NCBI RefSeq assembly: GCF_001543175.1
Contig: NZ_CP014161.1
Coordinates: forward strand, 868,001 to 932,000
Direction: 5' to 3'
Length of the DNA stretch: 64,000 nucleotides
Source of the DNA: Aerococcus urinae
Lineage (GTDB): Bacteria > Bacillota > Bacilli > Lactobacillales > Aerococcaceae
In this document: positions 16,601 to 25,198 of the stretch, in pieces
How the letters are laid out: each line of letters begins with the position of its first letter
How positions within the stretch are numbered: the stretch's first letter is position 1
The notes under the pieces: model-generated
Database searches by the model: none
Told to the model about the DNA's origin: nothing
The model's input: the letters and a program-made list of their open reading frames with translations, nothing else
Program-made: the position numbers and the translations under genes

Positions 16601-16886
16601 GGTAGGAATTAATCTGACCGGTGCGGATACTGTCTTTCTTTATGATCTGTGGTGGAATCCCTCTGTTGAAGAACAAGCTATCGGCAGGGCCCACCGAATC
16701 GGTCAGACCAAAGATGTTGAGGTATACCGATTCATTACAGAAGGAACGATTGAAGAGCGCATTGCTGAATTACAAGAAGAAAAGCGCCATCTTTTCGATG
16801 AACTCTTCCAAGATGAGGAAATGGGAGAAAGTTCCCACTTAACCATGGATGACTTACGCTTTATTTTAGATATGCCAGCTAGTTAA
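13668..16886 (+). CDS. SWIM zinc-finger SNF2 family helicase
   Basis: A 1072-residue Swi2/Snf2 ATPase. An N-terminal SWIM zinc finger is formed by Cys58, Cys60, Cys69 and His71. A long middle region without clear motifs precedes the ATPase: Walker A LADEMGLGKT with Lys652, the DEAQ box at 744-747, SGTPLENN, and the C-terminal helicase half ending in QAIGRAHRIGQ. Such proteins translocate on double-stranded DNA or remodel protein-DNA complexes; the cellular role in Firmicutes is poorly known. ATG at 13668 is chosen; a GTG four codons upstream is possible, and the ribosome site is weak for both. CapA-like gene follows after 36 bases. Confidence 0.9.
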   Translation: MRWSIPTKMIEEGRQLVNQDRVLKVIPNENEAIWRAEVLDDEKYIVILDGTGKEEDICRCITWQQKSYCPHTVAVELFLRDHDVVRAMAYSKRPLFHYPENVMDQHPSIDKLLTSYRERMDYQLSDQDQVKTYRLKVQFEIYDMTGLQYQLSSERLFYLRLKVGYDQLYYVQDFTDFYRQLLNAGSYRLSNRHDKAVWLIKEAFNADTYDLLYQLALIKENNNHRLEAGLNISTSHQSPQRDFLSQKQLFMLIDFYQEHSESNQDGDNIQFYLDDDLVELNFYQDKRPVLLELQHKDGNYLVIMNPRMRLYKFYQMIFDGYNLYRIEADQSYFDDLELLQGTFADHSYQWQLSADEVEEFISCFGYQILAHGLINNIVLLSFASGMGPLKVEISLDVSDRFLQADLIYHYGQYQLSDTPGENILPEKGIILRDIKGEIQSEQQLIKLAFEKSDNQFISQFDNFNQTMEALNDCQKFFPKDWTVTYSQQLEEWQNNDKQLKVETGKNEENRFLTINFTLDDVDDDEVNEILKAIEQNDQYLQLDSGKIIDLKKIITPQQNKMLKQLRSGNTHWENGGQVPAYQSLKYADALGQAVDFEQFYQDIIHPARSDYQSNPGLKTELAPYQKYAVQWLGQLAKYNLGGLLADEMGLGKTVQTVAFLLDYFDKLPQANVLILAPASVIYNWKYEIQRFAPEVKVVVLDGSVEEREKIRQENPKAIWICSYHSYRNDQEAYHQEYFDVLILDEAQALKNERTVLYQSVVNQDSGMRIGLSGTPLENNLNEFWALVQMILPGLLPQKKEFQAMSIESIRKLVSPFVLRRTKQEVQLELPDKSVHNRYASLESNQKAVYLAYLEDIRDRLKDNDVNGSHKHMEMLAAITRLRQICCHPALVNADYQGTSGKFEYFKRMLERALSNNRRILVFSQFTSMLAIMQDYLDQEGINYFIIEGKTNKEKRQDQVNRFNQGEGSVFLISLRAGGVGINLTGADTVFLYDLWWNPSVEEQAIGRAHRIGQTKDVEVYRFITEGTIEERIAELQEEKRHLFDELFQDEEMGESSHLTMDDLRFILDMPAS

Positions 16887-16922
16887 AAGCGAATAAGCAA
16901 GCATAAATAGAGGAGGTAGACG

Positions 16923-18137
16923 ATGAATATCAAAGGATTGTTAAAAGCGCTTTTAGGTGTTTTCTTTGCCCTATTAATTGTTATTTCAGGAGCATTTCTT
17001 TATCAAGAATTAAAGCATTCTAAGGATGACCAAAGTTGGGAGTTTAGCTTAAAGCCTAAAAATAATTCTTCAAAAGCAAATACTGCTCGCATTTTTTGTA
17101 ATGGGGACCTACTTTATCACGATATCGTTTATTGGTCTGCTGAGCAGGGAGATGGGACTTATGATTTTAATAATAACTTCCGTTACGTTAAAGATTGGTT
17201 AGGCCAGGGAGATTTGGTGATTGGAGATTACGAAGGCACCATCACACCAGGACGTGAGTTAACCGGCTATCCCATGTTTAATGCTCCAGTGGAAGTTGCT
17301 TCAGCCATAAAGAATGCTGGCTACGATGTGATGGCTTTAGCAAATAATCATATTTTGGATATGGGGTTAGAAGGAGTCGCTTCAACTCAAAAAGCCTTTA
17401 ATGATTTAGGGATCGATACTATCGGAGTTTATACCAAGGCACCACGCTCCACTGATCAACTCTTAATTAAAGAGGTTAATGGCATTAAAATAGCCATTTT
17501 GAATTATGCTTATGGCTACAACGGTATGGAACAAAATCTGTCCCAAAAAGAATATGAGGCTTCCATGAGTGACCTTGATGAAGAGAAAATGAAGGAAGAG
17601 ATTAACTTTGCTGAGGAAAATGCGGATATAACTATTGTAATGCCACACATGGGTATCGAATATCAATTACAACCCAATGAAGAACAGAAAGCGCTTTACC
17701 ATAAGATGATTGACTGGGGGGCCGATCTCATCTTTGGGGGCCATCCTCATGTCATTCAACCAAGTGAAGTCGTTAACCACAATGGTGAAAATAAGTTTAT
17801 TATCTATTCCATGGGGAATTTCCTCTCTAATCAACGGATCGAAACCGTTGACAACCCTTGGACGGAAAGAGGGGTGCTGATGGATGTTAGCTTGACTAAG
17901 CAGGGAGACACCACCAAGATTGAAACTATTCAAGCCCATCCTACCTGGGTTAATCGTACACCCAATGGAAAAAGAGGGCACGGCTTCGATCTATATGACT
18001 ACACAGTTTATGTCTTAGAAGATTGGGTTCAAGGCGGGAAGTACTATGGTCAATTAGATCATGCGACTCAAGCTAGAGTGGATCGCGCTTACCAAGAAAC
18101 GCTTGACCATGTCAATTTACAATGGCCTAAGGAATAA
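16923..18137 (+). CDS. CapA family protein (metallophosphatase-fold, cell-surface)
   Basis: A 404-residue protein with one N-terminal transmembrane or uncleaved signal segment (about residues 7-27), then a CapA/PGA_cap domain. Metal-site style motifs are visible: NGDLLYHD (about 60-67), GDYEGT, ANNHILDMG, PHMGIEYQ and GGHPHVIQ. CapA was named for poly-gamma-glutamate capsule synthesis, but most homologues outside capsule operons have no proven role, and no capBC genes are present here. It starts at an AGGAGG-preceded ATG and is followed 13 bases later by a sugar acetyltransferase gene, so the two are probably co-transcribed. A surface polymer function is inference. Confidence 0.85.
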   Translation: MNIKGLLKALLGVFFALLIVISGAFLYQELKHSKDDQSWEFSLKPKNNSSKANTARIFCNGDLLYHDIVYWSAEQGDGTYDFNNNFRYVKDWLGQGDLVIGDYEGTITPGRELTGYPMFNAPVEVASAIKNAGYDVMALANNHILDMGLEGVASTQKAFNDLGIDTIGVYTKAPRSTDQLLIKEVNGIKIAILNYAYGYNGMEQNLSQKEYEASMSDLDEEKMKEEINFAEENADITIVMPHMGIEYQLQPNEEQKALYHKMIDWGADLIFGGHPHVIQPSEVVNHNGENKFIIYSMGNFLSNQRIETVDNPWTERGVLMDVSLTKQGDTTKIETIQAHPTWVNRTPNGKRGHGFDLYDYTVYVLEDWVQGGKYYGQLDHATQARVDRAYQETLDHVNLQWPKE

Positions 18138-18150
18138 AAAGGAAGGTAAA

Positions 18151-18729
18151 ATGTCTGAACGCAAAAAAATGCAAGCTGGTCAATGGTATGACGCTAATTA
18201 TGATGAAGAATTATTAGTTATGCGCCAAAAGGCCCAGCTCTTAGCTAAAAAATATAATGATTATGTAGCTGAAGAACCTCAGCAAAAGGAAGCCTTCTTA
18301 CGACAAATATTTGCCCACTTTGGGAATAATTCTCAGCTACTGGCTCCTTTTTATGTTGACTATGGGACTAATGTTAGTATCGGAGATGATTGCTTTATCA
18401 ATTATTCTGCTTACTTTATGGACGGGGCCCCTATTACTATAGGAGACCACTGTTTTATTGGCCCCTTTTGTGGTTTCTATACGGCACAGCACCACCTACA
18501 AATTAAAAAGCGTAACCAGGGCCTAGAGCGGGCTCTACCAATTATAGTTGGGGCAAATTGTTGGTTAGGAGCTAATGTTTCAGTGATGCCTGGAGTAAGT
18601 ATTGGTTCTGGTGCAGTGATTGGAGCCGGAAGCGTGGTCACTAAGGATATTCCGGACAACGCCTTAGCAGTCGGAGTCCCTGCGAAGATTATTCGCTATA
18701 TCAACCAGGATGAGGGTTATGATGAGTAA
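18151..18729 (+). CDS. Sugar O-acetyltransferase, maltose acetyltransferase-like
   Basis: A 192-residue left-handed beta-helix acetyltransferase (Maa/LacA group). An N-terminal Mac-domain region (GQWYDANYDEELL) is followed by hexapeptide repeats: VSIGDDCFIN, ITIGDHCFIG, SIGSGAVIGAGSVVTKDI. The histidine in YTAQHHLQ corresponds to the catalytic base of the family, and the closing VGVPAKII is typical. It uses acetyl-CoA to acetylate a sugar hydroxyl in the cytoplasm; physiological substrate unknown. Start at 18151 is fixed by AAGGAAGG; an upstream in-frame start would overlap the CapA gene by 77 bases and has no ribosome site. Confidence 0.88.
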   Translation: MSERKKMQAGQWYDANYDEELLVMRQKAQLLAKKYNDYVAEEPQQKEAFLRQIFAHFGNNSQLLAPFYVDYGTNVSIGDDCFINYSAYFMDGAPITIGDHCFIGPFCGFYTAQHHLQIKKRNQGLERALPIIVGANCWLGANVSVMPGVSIGSGAVIGAGSVVTKDIPDNALAVGVPAKIIRYINQDEGYDE

Positions 18730-18748
18730 CAAAAATAGCATTAGGCCC

Positions 18749-18777
18749 TTGTATTATTTCCAATAATGATATATAAT
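18749..18777 (+). promoter_or_regulatory. Promoter of rpsB-tsf-pyrH-frr operon
   Basis: TTGTAT (18749-18754) and TATAAT (18772-18777) with a 17-base spacer. The predicted transcript has an unusually long leader of about 115 bases before rpsB. Confidence 0.75.
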
Positions 18778-18784
18778 AGGCCAG

Positions 18785-18900
18785 TATGTGTTCAACATAT
18801 ATTTATTTCACACTGCGTGGATTGAAACGCCAGGTGCTCTAGCATGAGTAGCGTTTCTTGGAAGCGTAGGCGGAAAAATAACCAAATGGAGGTAATAGAT
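18785..18900 (+). promoter_or_regulatory. Structured rpsB leader, candidate autoregulatory element
   Basis: Between the promoter and rpsB the RNA can form a hairpin with outer arms GAAACGC (18824-18830) and GCGTTTC (18851-18857) and inner arms GTGCTC and GAGTAGC-like. Leaders of this kind upstream of rpsB bind ribosomal protein S2 in several bacteria. I cannot assign this one to a named family by eye. Confidence 0.4.
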
Positions 18901-19686
18901 ATGTCACAAGTGACTATGAAACAATTATTAGAAGCAGGGGTTCACTTCGGTCACCAAACCCGTCGTTGGAATCCTAAAATGGACCGTTACATTTTTACCG
19001 AACGTAATGGCATTTATATTATTGACTTACAACAAACCGTTAAATTATTAGACAAGGCTTACAACGTGGTTCGTGATATTGCCGCTAACGGTGGTAACAT
19101 CCTATTTGTTGGGACCAAAAAGCAAGCTCAACAAGCCATTGAAGAAGAAGCATTACGTTGTGGACAATACTATGTTAACCATCGTTGGTTAGGTGGTTTA
19201 TTAACTAACTGGGACACCATTCAAAAGAGTATCCAACGCATGCGTGATATTGACCGCATGGAAGAAGACGGCACTTTTGATGTCCTACCTAAAAAAGAAG
19301 TTTCTGAATTAAATAAAGAACGTGAAAAATTAGAAAACAACCTTGGTGGGATGGCAGATATGCCTAGCTTACCAGATGCAATTTTTGTGGTAGACCCACG
19401 TAAGGAAGAAATTGCAGTCAATGAAGCTAAGAAACTAAACATTCCAATCATCGCTATGGTCGACACTAACTGTGACCCAGATGATATTGATTATGTCATT
19501 CCTTCAAACGATGACGCCATTCGTGCGATTCGTCTAATTGCAAGTACTTTAGCTGATGCTGTACTTGAAGGTAACCAAGGTGAAGATGACGAAGACGCAA
19601 GCGAAGAATTAGCAACAGACGAAGATTTAGAAAAAGTTGCTGCCCAATTTGCTAGTGAAAACGAAGAAGCAGAAGGCCAAGAATAA
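18901..19686 (+). CDS. rpsB: 30S ribosomal protein S2
   Basis: A 261-residue S2 protein. It starts with the conserved [22 protein letters not shown] region and carries FVGTKKQA and [11 protein letters not shown] motifs; the C-terminus is an acidic tail. It binds the back of the small subunit near the mRNA exit and is required for S1 recruitment. ATG at 18901 is chosen because ATGGAGG lies eight bases before it and the protein then aligns with the family start; an in-frame ATG 19 codons upstream falls in the structured leader. First gene of the rpsB-tsf-pyrH-frr group. Confidence 0.97.
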   Translation: MSQVTMKQLLEAGVHFGHQTRRWNPKMDRYIFTERNGIYIIDLQQTVKLLDKAYNVVRDIAANGGNILFVGTKKQAQQAIEEEALRCGQYYVNHRWLGGLLTNWDTIQKSIQRMRDIDRMEEDGTFDVLPKKEVSELNKEREKLENNLGGMADMPSLPDAIFVVDPRKEEIAVNEAKKLNIPIIAMVDTNCDPDDIDYVIPSNDDAIRAIRLIASTLADAVLEGNQGEDDEDASEELATDEDLEKVAAQFASENEEAEGQE

Positions 19687-19737
19687 TCTAAATCGGTTGC
19701 AGTAAAACGCTAAAAATAGTAAGATATAAAAGAGTAG

Positions 19738-19802
19738 ATAGCTATCTTCTTAGGTAACTCAAGCTTCAAGTAGCTTTTACTTATGAGATAGCTATTTTTT
19801 TG
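19738..19802 (+). terminator. Hairpin with T run between rpsB and tsf
   Basis: ATAGCTATCT (19738-19747) pairs with AGATAGCTAT (19786-19795), followed by seven T residues. It probably attenuates rather than blocks, giving more rpsB than tsf message, unless tsf has its own promoter. Confidence 0.7.
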
Positions 19803-19833
19803 AAATGAATTCACTCTAGGAGGAAAATAAAAT

Positions 19834-20709
19834 ATGGCAATTAGTGCAAAGTTAGTTAAACAATTACGTGATCAAACTGGCGTGGGTATGATGGACGCTA
19901 AGAAGGCTCTTCAAGAAACTGATGGGGACATCGATAAGGCTGTCGACTACTTACGTGAATCTGGTCAAATGAAAGCTGCTAAGAAGGCGGATCGTGTTGC
20001 TGCTGAAGGTTTGGCAAAGATTTATATTGAAGGCAATACTGCAGCTATTTTAGAAGTAAATACTGAAACTGATTTTGCTGCAAAAAATGATAAGTTCACT
20101 GAAATCATCGATGAAATTGGTCATGCCTTAGTACAATATAAGCCACAAGATATGGAAGAAGCTAAGGAAAAAGTTGAAATTAACGGTGAATCCTTAGAAG
20201 ACTACCTTACTCAAAAGACTGCGATTATTGGTGAACGGATTAACTTCCGTCGTTTCACTGTTTTTGAAAAAACTGATGACCAAGTATTCGGACAATATGT
20301 CCACATGGGTGGGAAAATTGCTACACTTGTTTTAGTAAACAGTTCTGATGACCAGTTAGCTTTAAATCTTGCCTTACATGTTAGTGGGATTGCACCTAAA
20401 TATGTTAGTGAAGAGCAAATTCCCCAAGAAGAACGTGATCATGAACGTGAAGTCTTGACTGAACAAGCTAAAAATGAAGGTAAGCCTGAAAAGATTATCG
20501 AAAAAATGGTTGAAGGTCGTATGCACAAATTCTATGCTGAAGTTTGTTTAAATGACCAAGACTACTTACTCGATGACAGCATGACTGTTAAAGAATTATT
20601 AGACAAAGAAGATGCTTCTGTAGAAGATTTCCGTCGCTACGCTGTTGGTGAAGGAATTGAAAGAAAAGAAGAAGATTTCGCAGCTGAAGTTCAAAGTCAA
20701 ATGCGTTAA
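19834..20709 (+). CDS. tsf: Elongation factor Ts
   Basis: A 291-residue EF-Ts of normal length. The N-terminal UBA-like domain holds KQLRDQTGVGMMDAKKAL, and the nucleotide-exchange core includes the TDFAAKND motif (about residues 77-84). It releases GDP from EF-Tu during translation elongation. AGGAGG nine bases before ATG supports the start. The gene lies between two intrinsic hairpins, so levels of rpsB, tsf and pyrH are probably set by partial termination. Confidence 0.97.
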   Translation: MAISAKLVKQLRDQTGVGMMDAKKALQETDGDIDKAVDYLRESGQMKAAKKADRVAAEGLAKIYIEGNTAAILEVNTETDFAAKNDKFTEIIDEIGHALVQYKPQDMEEAKEKVEINGESLEDYLTQKTAIIGERINFRRFTVFEKTDDQVFGQYVHMGGKIATLVLVNSSDDQLALNLALHVSGIAPKYVSEEQIPQEERDHEREVLTEQAKNEGKPEKIIEKMVEGRMHKFYAEVCLNDQDYLLDDSMTVKELLDKEDASVEDFRRYAVGEGIERKEEDFAAEVQSQMR

Positions 20710-20743
20710 TCATCCAGCAATACTTTGTTGGAAAATACTAATA

Positions 20744-20767
20744 GGTTGGGTTAAGCCCAGCCTTTTT
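20744..20767 (+). terminator. Rho-independent terminator-like hairpin between tsf and pyrH
   Basis: GGTTGGG (20744-20750) pairs with GCCCAGCC-type sequence (20755-20762) around TTAA, one mismatch, then TTTTT. It lies only about 25 bases before pyrH. Confidence 0.75.
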
Positions 20768-20790
20768 ATTAGAAGGTTAAGGAGCGAATC

Positions 20791-21507
20791 ATGTCTACAA
20801 AATATAAACGTATCGTTTTAAAATTGAGTGGGGAAGCCTTAGCAGGCGATAATAATTTTGGAATTGACCCTAAAACAATGAAAAAAATTGCCCAAGAACT
20901 CAAGGATGTCTACCAATTAGGGGTTGAAATAGCCATTGTCTGTGGTGGCGGAAATATTTGGCGTGGAAAAACTGGTGAAGAAATTGGTATGGAACGGGCT
21001 CAAGCAGATTATATGGGTATGCTAGCGACGATAATGAATGCCCTAGGATTGCAAGATGCCCTAGAAAACCTAGAAGTGCCTACCCGGGTCCAAACTTCTA
21101 TTGAAATGCGCCAAATTGCTGAACCTTATATTCGTCGCAAAGCCGTGCGCCATTTAGAAAAAGATCGGGTAGTCATCTTTGCTGGCGGAACAGGGAACCC
21201 ATATTTTTCCACAGACACAGCTGCTGCCTTACGCGCTGCAGAAATTGAAGCGGACGTTATTTTAATGGCTAAAAATGGAGTAGACGGTGTTTATACAGCT
21301 GATCCAAAAGTCGATCAAAATGCAGAGAAATTCTCAGAACTTTCTCACACAGAAGTGATTACCAAGGGCTTACAGGTCATGGATGCAACAGCAAGTTCTT
21401 TGAGTATGGATAATGATATTCCGATTGTCGTCTTTAACCTTAACGAACGTGGAAATATTCGTCGTGTTGTTGAAGGGGAAGAAATCGGAACAACGGTAAG
21501 GGGTTAG
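20791..21507 (+). CDS. pyrH: Uridylate (UMP) kinase
   Basis: A 238-residue UMP kinase of the amino-acid-kinase fold, phosphorylating UMP to UDP with ATP. KLSGEAL near residues 10-16, CGGGNIWRG near 51-59, and [20 protein letters not shown] near 131-150 are all family signatures. AAGGAGCG precedes ATG. The stop codon is five bases from the frr start, so the two are co-transcribed and probably co-translated, the order usual in Firmicutes. Confidence 0.97.
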   Translation: MSTKYKRIVLKLSGEALAGDNNFGIDPKTMKKIAQELKDVYQLGVEIAIVCGGGNIWRGKTGEEIGMERAQADYMGMLATIMNALGLQDALENLEVPTRVQTSIEMRQIAEPYIRRKAVRHLEKDRVVIFAGGTGNPYFSTDTAAALRAAEIEADVILMAKNGVDGVYTADPKVDQNAEKFSELSHTEVITKGLQVMDATASSLSMDNDIPIVVFNLNERGNIRRVVEGEEIGTTVRG

Positions 21508-21511
21508 GATA

Positions 21512-22072
21512 ATGGATATTAATAACTTGTTTACGGAAACAAAAAACCGTATGAAGAAGAGCGAGCAATCATTGCAAAATGAACTCGGCAAAATTCGTGC
21601 TGGTGTAGCCAATGCCAGTTTATTGAATGGTATCTATGTCGAATATTATGGGGTTGATACGCCTTTAAATCAAATCGCATCAATTACCATTCCAGAGCCA
21701 AGAATGTTAATGGTGACTCCATATGACCGGAGTGCCTTAGACAATATTGATCGTGCCATTCAAATGTCAGATATTGGTATAGCTCCTACTAATGATGGGG
21801 AAAAAATTCGTTTAGTCATTCCTGCGCTAACTCAGGAACGTCGTCAAGAACTGTCTAAGTTAGTTGGTCGTGATTTAGAAGACGCCAAAATTGCAATTCG
21901 AAACATTCGTCGTGATGCTAATGATACCATTAAGAAAGCAGAAAAAGACGGAGAAATCACTGAAGACGATGCTCGTCGTAATGAAAAGGAAGTCCAAAAA
22001 ATTACTGATGAAGTAACTGAACGTTTGGAAAAAATTGCTAGCGATAAAGAAGATGAAATTTTAAATAGTTAA
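21512..22072 (+). CDS. frr: Ribosome recycling factor
   Basis: A 186-residue RRF, the normal length. It splits post-termination ribosomes together with EF-G. The conserved KIRAGVANASLL (near 27-38), P.RMLMVTPYDRSALD (about 68-82) and the C-terminal RRDAND.I...K.G..T.DD...E..VQ region are present. Its own weak ribosome site (GGGGTTAGG) overlaps the end of pyrH, suggesting coupling. It is followed by a large imperfect hairpin. Confidence 0.97.
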   Translation: MDINNLFTETKNRMKKSEQSLQNELGKIRAGVANASLLNGIYVEYYGVDTPLNQIASITIPEPRMLMVTPYDRSALDNIDRAIQMSDIGIAPTNDGEKIRLVIPALTQERRQELSKLVGRDLEDAKIAIRNIRRDANDTIKKAEKDGEITEDDARRNEKEVQKITDEVTERLEKIASDKEDEILNS

Positions 22073-22090
22073 TCCTTACTTATTGCTTGA

Positions 22091-22152
22091 ATTAGTGACT
22101 TTTTATTCCTTCTTTATATTTTAAAGAGGTGAATATTAAGTCACTTTTTCTT
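22091..22152 (+). terminator. Terminator after frr
   Basis: AGTGACTT (about 22091-22098) pairs with AAGTCACT (about 22136-22143), with TATTC/GAATA pairing inside, followed by TTTTTC. The loop is large, so strength is uncertain. The remainder of the gap up to uppS holds a promoter. Confidence 0.6.
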
Positions 22153-22262
22153 TTATTAGTCCTATTGTTAGCGATTAGAATCCAGCTTGATACTTTTAAG
22201 TAATTCTTCCCCGCTTCTTTCTCCTTACATGTTAAAATAGGTATTAATTTGAGAAATGAGAT

Positions 22263-22291
22263 TTACAAAATTCCTGACTAATCGGTACAAT
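22263..22291 (+). promoter_or_regulatory. Candidate promoter of uppS-cdsA-rseP
   Basis: TTACAA (22263-22268) and TACAAT (22286-22291) with a 17-base spacer, about 34 bases before uppS. The -35 is weak. Confidence 0.5.
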
Positions 22292-22324
22292 ATAACTAGT
22301 ATTTATATTTGAGGTGGAAACATT

Positions 22325-23065
22325 ATGAACGAAACGCATCCTTTTGACCCTAATTTAGAAATTCCCCAGCATGTTGCAATTATCATGGATGGTAACGGTC
22401 GTTGGGCGAAGGAACGTGGCTTAAAGCGCACTGATGGACACCATGAGGGCCTAAAAGCCATTCGCCGCGTCGCTGTAGCGGCCAGTCAAATCGGCGTCAA
22501 GATATTAACTGTATATGCCTTTTCTACCGAAAATTGGAAACGCCCTCGTAGTGAAGTGTCTTATCTCATGAAATTGCCTAATTTAATGGAAGCAGAACTC
22601 TTGCCCGAATTGATAGAGAATAATGTTCAGGTTAAAATTATGGGGGATAAAGGCTCAGTACCTAAATACACTATCCAATCTATTGACAATGCTATAGATA
22701 AGACTAAGGAAAACACTGGCTTAATTCTCAATATTGCCTTTAATTATGGGAGTAGAGCTGAGATAGTTGAGGCGGTAAAGGAAATCGCCGGTGAAGTTAA
22801 ATTTGGGCATTTAGATCCTGACTCGATAGATGAAGACACGATCAGCCATCATCTCATGACCCAACAACTTGCCCCCTACAATGACCCTGATTTTTTAATT
22901 CGCTCGAGTGGGGAAGTCCGATTAAGTAATTATTTACTTTGGCAATTGGCCTATAGTGAAATGTATTTTATTGATACTAAGTGGCCTGATTTTGACAAAA
23001 AAACCTTTTTATCATGTATTGGCGAATACCAAAGCCGTCAAAGACGCTACGGGGGCCTAAAATAG
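22325..23065 (+). CDS. uppS: Isoprenyl transferase (undecaprenyl diphosphate synthase)
   Basis: A 246-residue cis-prenyltransferase that builds the C55 lipid carrier used for peptidoglycan and teichoic acids. IIMDGNGRWAK with catalytic Asp22, YAFSTENWKRP, NIAFNYGSRAEI and the C-terminal DFLIRSSGEVRLSNYLLWQLAYSE stretch are complete. GAGGTGG precedes ATG. It leads the three-gene set uppS-cdsA-rseP with spacings of nine and twelve bases. Confidence 0.97.
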   Translation: MNETHPFDPNLEIPQHVAIIMDGNGRWAKERGLKRTDGHHEGLKAIRRVAVAASQIGVKILTVYAFSTENWKRPRSEVSYLMKLPNLMEAELLPELIENNVQVKIMGDKGSVPKYTIQSIDNAIDKTKENTGLILNIAFNYGSRAEIVEAVKEIAGEVKFGHLDPDSIDEDTISHHLMTQQLAPYNDPDFLIRSSGEVRLSNYLLWQLAYSEMYFIDTKWPDFDKKTFLSCIGEYQSRQRRYGGLK

Positions 23066-23074
23066 AATGGATGT

Positions 23075-23872
23075 ATGACTATGAAGACGCGTACGATTAC
23101 TGCAATTATCGCTTTAGTAATTTTTATACCTTTCTTATTTATTGGAGGAGGGTATTTTGAAGCTTTAGTTGTCTTGTTAGGAATCGTTAGTTTGAGTGAA
23201 TTACTAAAAATGATGAATGTCCCGCTTTTTTCTTTTGAGGGGCTGGTTACCCAGTTGATGATGTTGGTCGTCTTACTTCCTGACCGGGTCCTATCTTTTA
23301 TTCCACATTCTCTAACGGTAATGGATCTCTTCTATGCTGGTATCATTTTTTTGTTTATAGCCATGGTTTATTTTCCTGAACAAATGGATTTTAAGCGCCT
23401 ATGTGCTTTAGCCGTTTCAGCCGTTTATGTAGGCATTGGTTATCATTATATGATTATGACACGACGGTTAGGCCTTTTTGCTGTTATTTTTGCCTTTGGT
23501 ATTATATGGTTTAATGATAGTTTTGCTTATCTAGCGGGCGTTCATTTTGGCCGCCATAAGTTAGCGCCTAAGATATCACCTAATAAAACCATTGAAGGCT
23601 CAATCGGTGGGATATTGGCAGGGATCATCTATAGTTTGTGCCTGAATTTTTTCGATGGTAGTTTGGGCTTACCACTTTTATCAGTGATTATCCTTGCTAC
23701 TGCTCTTTGTCTCTTAGGCCAGTTTGGCGACCTGATTGAATCAGCTATTAAACGTTACTTTAAAGTGAAAGATAGTGGAAAAATTTTACCAGGGCACGGC
23801 GGCTTACTGGACCGATTTGATAGTCTACTGATTGTTCTACCAATGTTTCATTATTTAGTGGCATTTTTGTAG
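23075..23872 (+). CDS. cdsA: Phosphatidate cytidylyltransferase
   Basis: A 265-residue polytopic membrane enzyme making CDP-diacylglycerol from phosphatidate and CTP, the branch point of phospholipid synthesis. About seven to eight hydrophobic segments are followed by the C-terminal CDS signature (S...KR..K.KD.G..LPGHGG.LDR.D), here near residues 225-250, with conserved Asp residues present. The start is either 23075 or the ATG two codons later; the ribosome site is weak for both, so coupling to uppS translation is likely. Confidence 0.95.
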   Translation: MTMKTRTITAIIALVIFIPFLFIGGGYFEALVVLLGIVSLSELLKMMNVPLFSFEGLVTQLMMLVVLLPDRVLSFIPHSLTVMDLFYAGIIFLFIAMVYFPEQMDFKRLCALAVSAVYVGIGYHYMIMTRRLGLFAVIFAFGIIWFNDSFAYLAGVHFGRHKLAPKISPNKTIEGSIGGILAGIIYSLCLNFFDGSLGLPLLSVIILATALCLLGQFGDLIESAIKRYFKVKDSGKILPGHGGLLDRFDSLLIVLPMFHYLVAFL

Positions 23873-23884
23873 TAAGGAGTTTCT

Positions 23885-25147
23885 ATGAAAGCAATTATCG
23901 TTTTTATTATTATTTTCAGTGTTATCGTGATATTCCATGAATTTGGCCACTTTATCATGGCTAAACGGTCAGGAATTATGGTTCGTGAGTTTGCTATTGG
24001 TATGGGACCACGTATTTTTCATTATGAAGGAGAAGAAACCACTTATACCTTACGTCTTTTACCAATTGGTGGCTATGTGCGTATGGCTGGTCTTGAAGAT
24101 ATGGATGAAGTCATTGAACCAGGACGACAAATTAAAGTCGGCTTTAATGATGACCAAGTGATTGATTTAATTTGCTTAGACAGTAACGAGGAAGATATTG
24201 AGGCTCTCCCATTGGAAGTAATGGATAGTGATTTGTCTGAGTCTATGTATATTCGTGGGGTTCCATTTGGTGAAACTGAATCAAAAAAATATACTGTTAG
24301 CCCAGAAGCCTATATTTTGGAAGAAAATGGTAGCCTAGTGAAAATTGCTCCGCTTGACAAACAGTTCCAATCAGCACCCTTAATTAACCGCCTGTTAACT
24401 AATATCATGGGGCCAATCAACAATTTTATTTTAGGGATCTTGGCCTTTATTCTTATCGCCTTTCTTCAAGGTGGTGTTTATAGCAATGCTCCGGTCTTAG
24501 GGGAAATGGTTGACAATTCAGTGGCCCAAGAAGCAGGATTAGAAAGCGGAGACCGGGTCATCAAGATTAATGATGAGAAAATTGATAGCTTTACCGATAT
24601 GCAAAAAATTGTCAGTCAACACCCGGGTCAAGAAGTCAATTTTACCGTTGAACGTGACCAAGAGCAAAAATCCATCGCTGTTCAAGTGGGAGCAGTCGAA
24701 ACGAATAAAGGTCAAAAAATCGGGCAAATTGGTGTACGCGCACCGCAAAATAAATCTTTTGGAGCAAAGATTGCTTATGGATTTAAAGCGACTTGGGCGA
24801 TTATCGTTGGGATTATTAGTGCTATAGCGTCGATGGTCGTAAATGGTTTTGATATTAATAACTTTGGTGGTCCGGTTTATATGTACCAAGCGACTTCTCA
24901 AACTGTAGAAGTCGGCTTTATTGCCGTTCTACAGTTAATGGCTTATCTGACTGTGAATTTAGGCATAGTGAACCTCCTGCCTTTCCCAGCCCTTGATGGG
25001 GGCAAAGCCTTCCTTAATATCATTGAAGCCATACGTGGAAAAGCTTTAAGTGTGCGGACAGAGGGAATTATTAATTTGATTGGTTTTGTCTTATTAATGG
25101 TCTTAATGATTGCCGTGACCTGGAATGATATCTTACGATTATTTTAA
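23885..25147 (+). CDS. rseP: RIP metalloprotease RseP (site-2 protease)
   Basis: A 420-residue M50 intramembrane zinc protease. The zinc motif HEFGH is at residues 18-22 in the first membrane helix; a PDZ domain lies near residues 205-285, and the LDGGK motif with the third zinc ligand near 364-369 is in a later helix. It cuts membrane-anchored regulators and remnant signal peptides. AGGAG precedes ATG. In many Firmicutes proS lies between rseP and polC; here a terminator and polC follow directly. Confidence 0.96.
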   Translation: MKAIIVFIIIFSVIVIFHEFGHFIMAKRSGIMVREFAIGMGPRIFHYEGEETTYTLRLLPIGGYVRMAGLEDMDEVIEPGRQIKVGFNDDQVIDLICLDSNEEDIEALPLEVMDSDLSESMYIRGVPFGETESKKYTVSPEAYILEENGSLVKIAPLDKQFQSAPLINRLLTNIMGPINNFILGILAFILIAFLQGGVYSNAPVLGEMVDNSVAQEAGLESGDRVIKINDEKIDSFTDMQKIVSQHPGQEVNFTVERDQEQKSIAVQVGAVETNKGQKIGQIGVRAPQNKSFGAKIAYGFKATWAIIVGIISAIASMVVNGFDINNFGGPVYMYQATSQTVEVGFIAVLQLMAYLTVNLGIVNLLPFPALDGGKAFLNIIEAIRGKALSVRTEGIINLIGFVLLMVLMIAVTWNDILRLF

Positions 25148-25155
25148 ATAAAAAG

Positions 25156-25180
25156 AGAAGCCCTTTTGAGGGTTTCTTTA
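25156..25180 (+). terminator. Terminator after rseP
   Basis: AGAAGCCC (25156-25163) and GGGTTTCT (25170-25177) pair with one wobble, then TTTATTTT. It sits only about 20 bases before polC, so polC is separately expressed or partly attenuated. Confidence 0.75.
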
Positions 25181-25198
25181 TTTTGAAGGGAGAATGAA

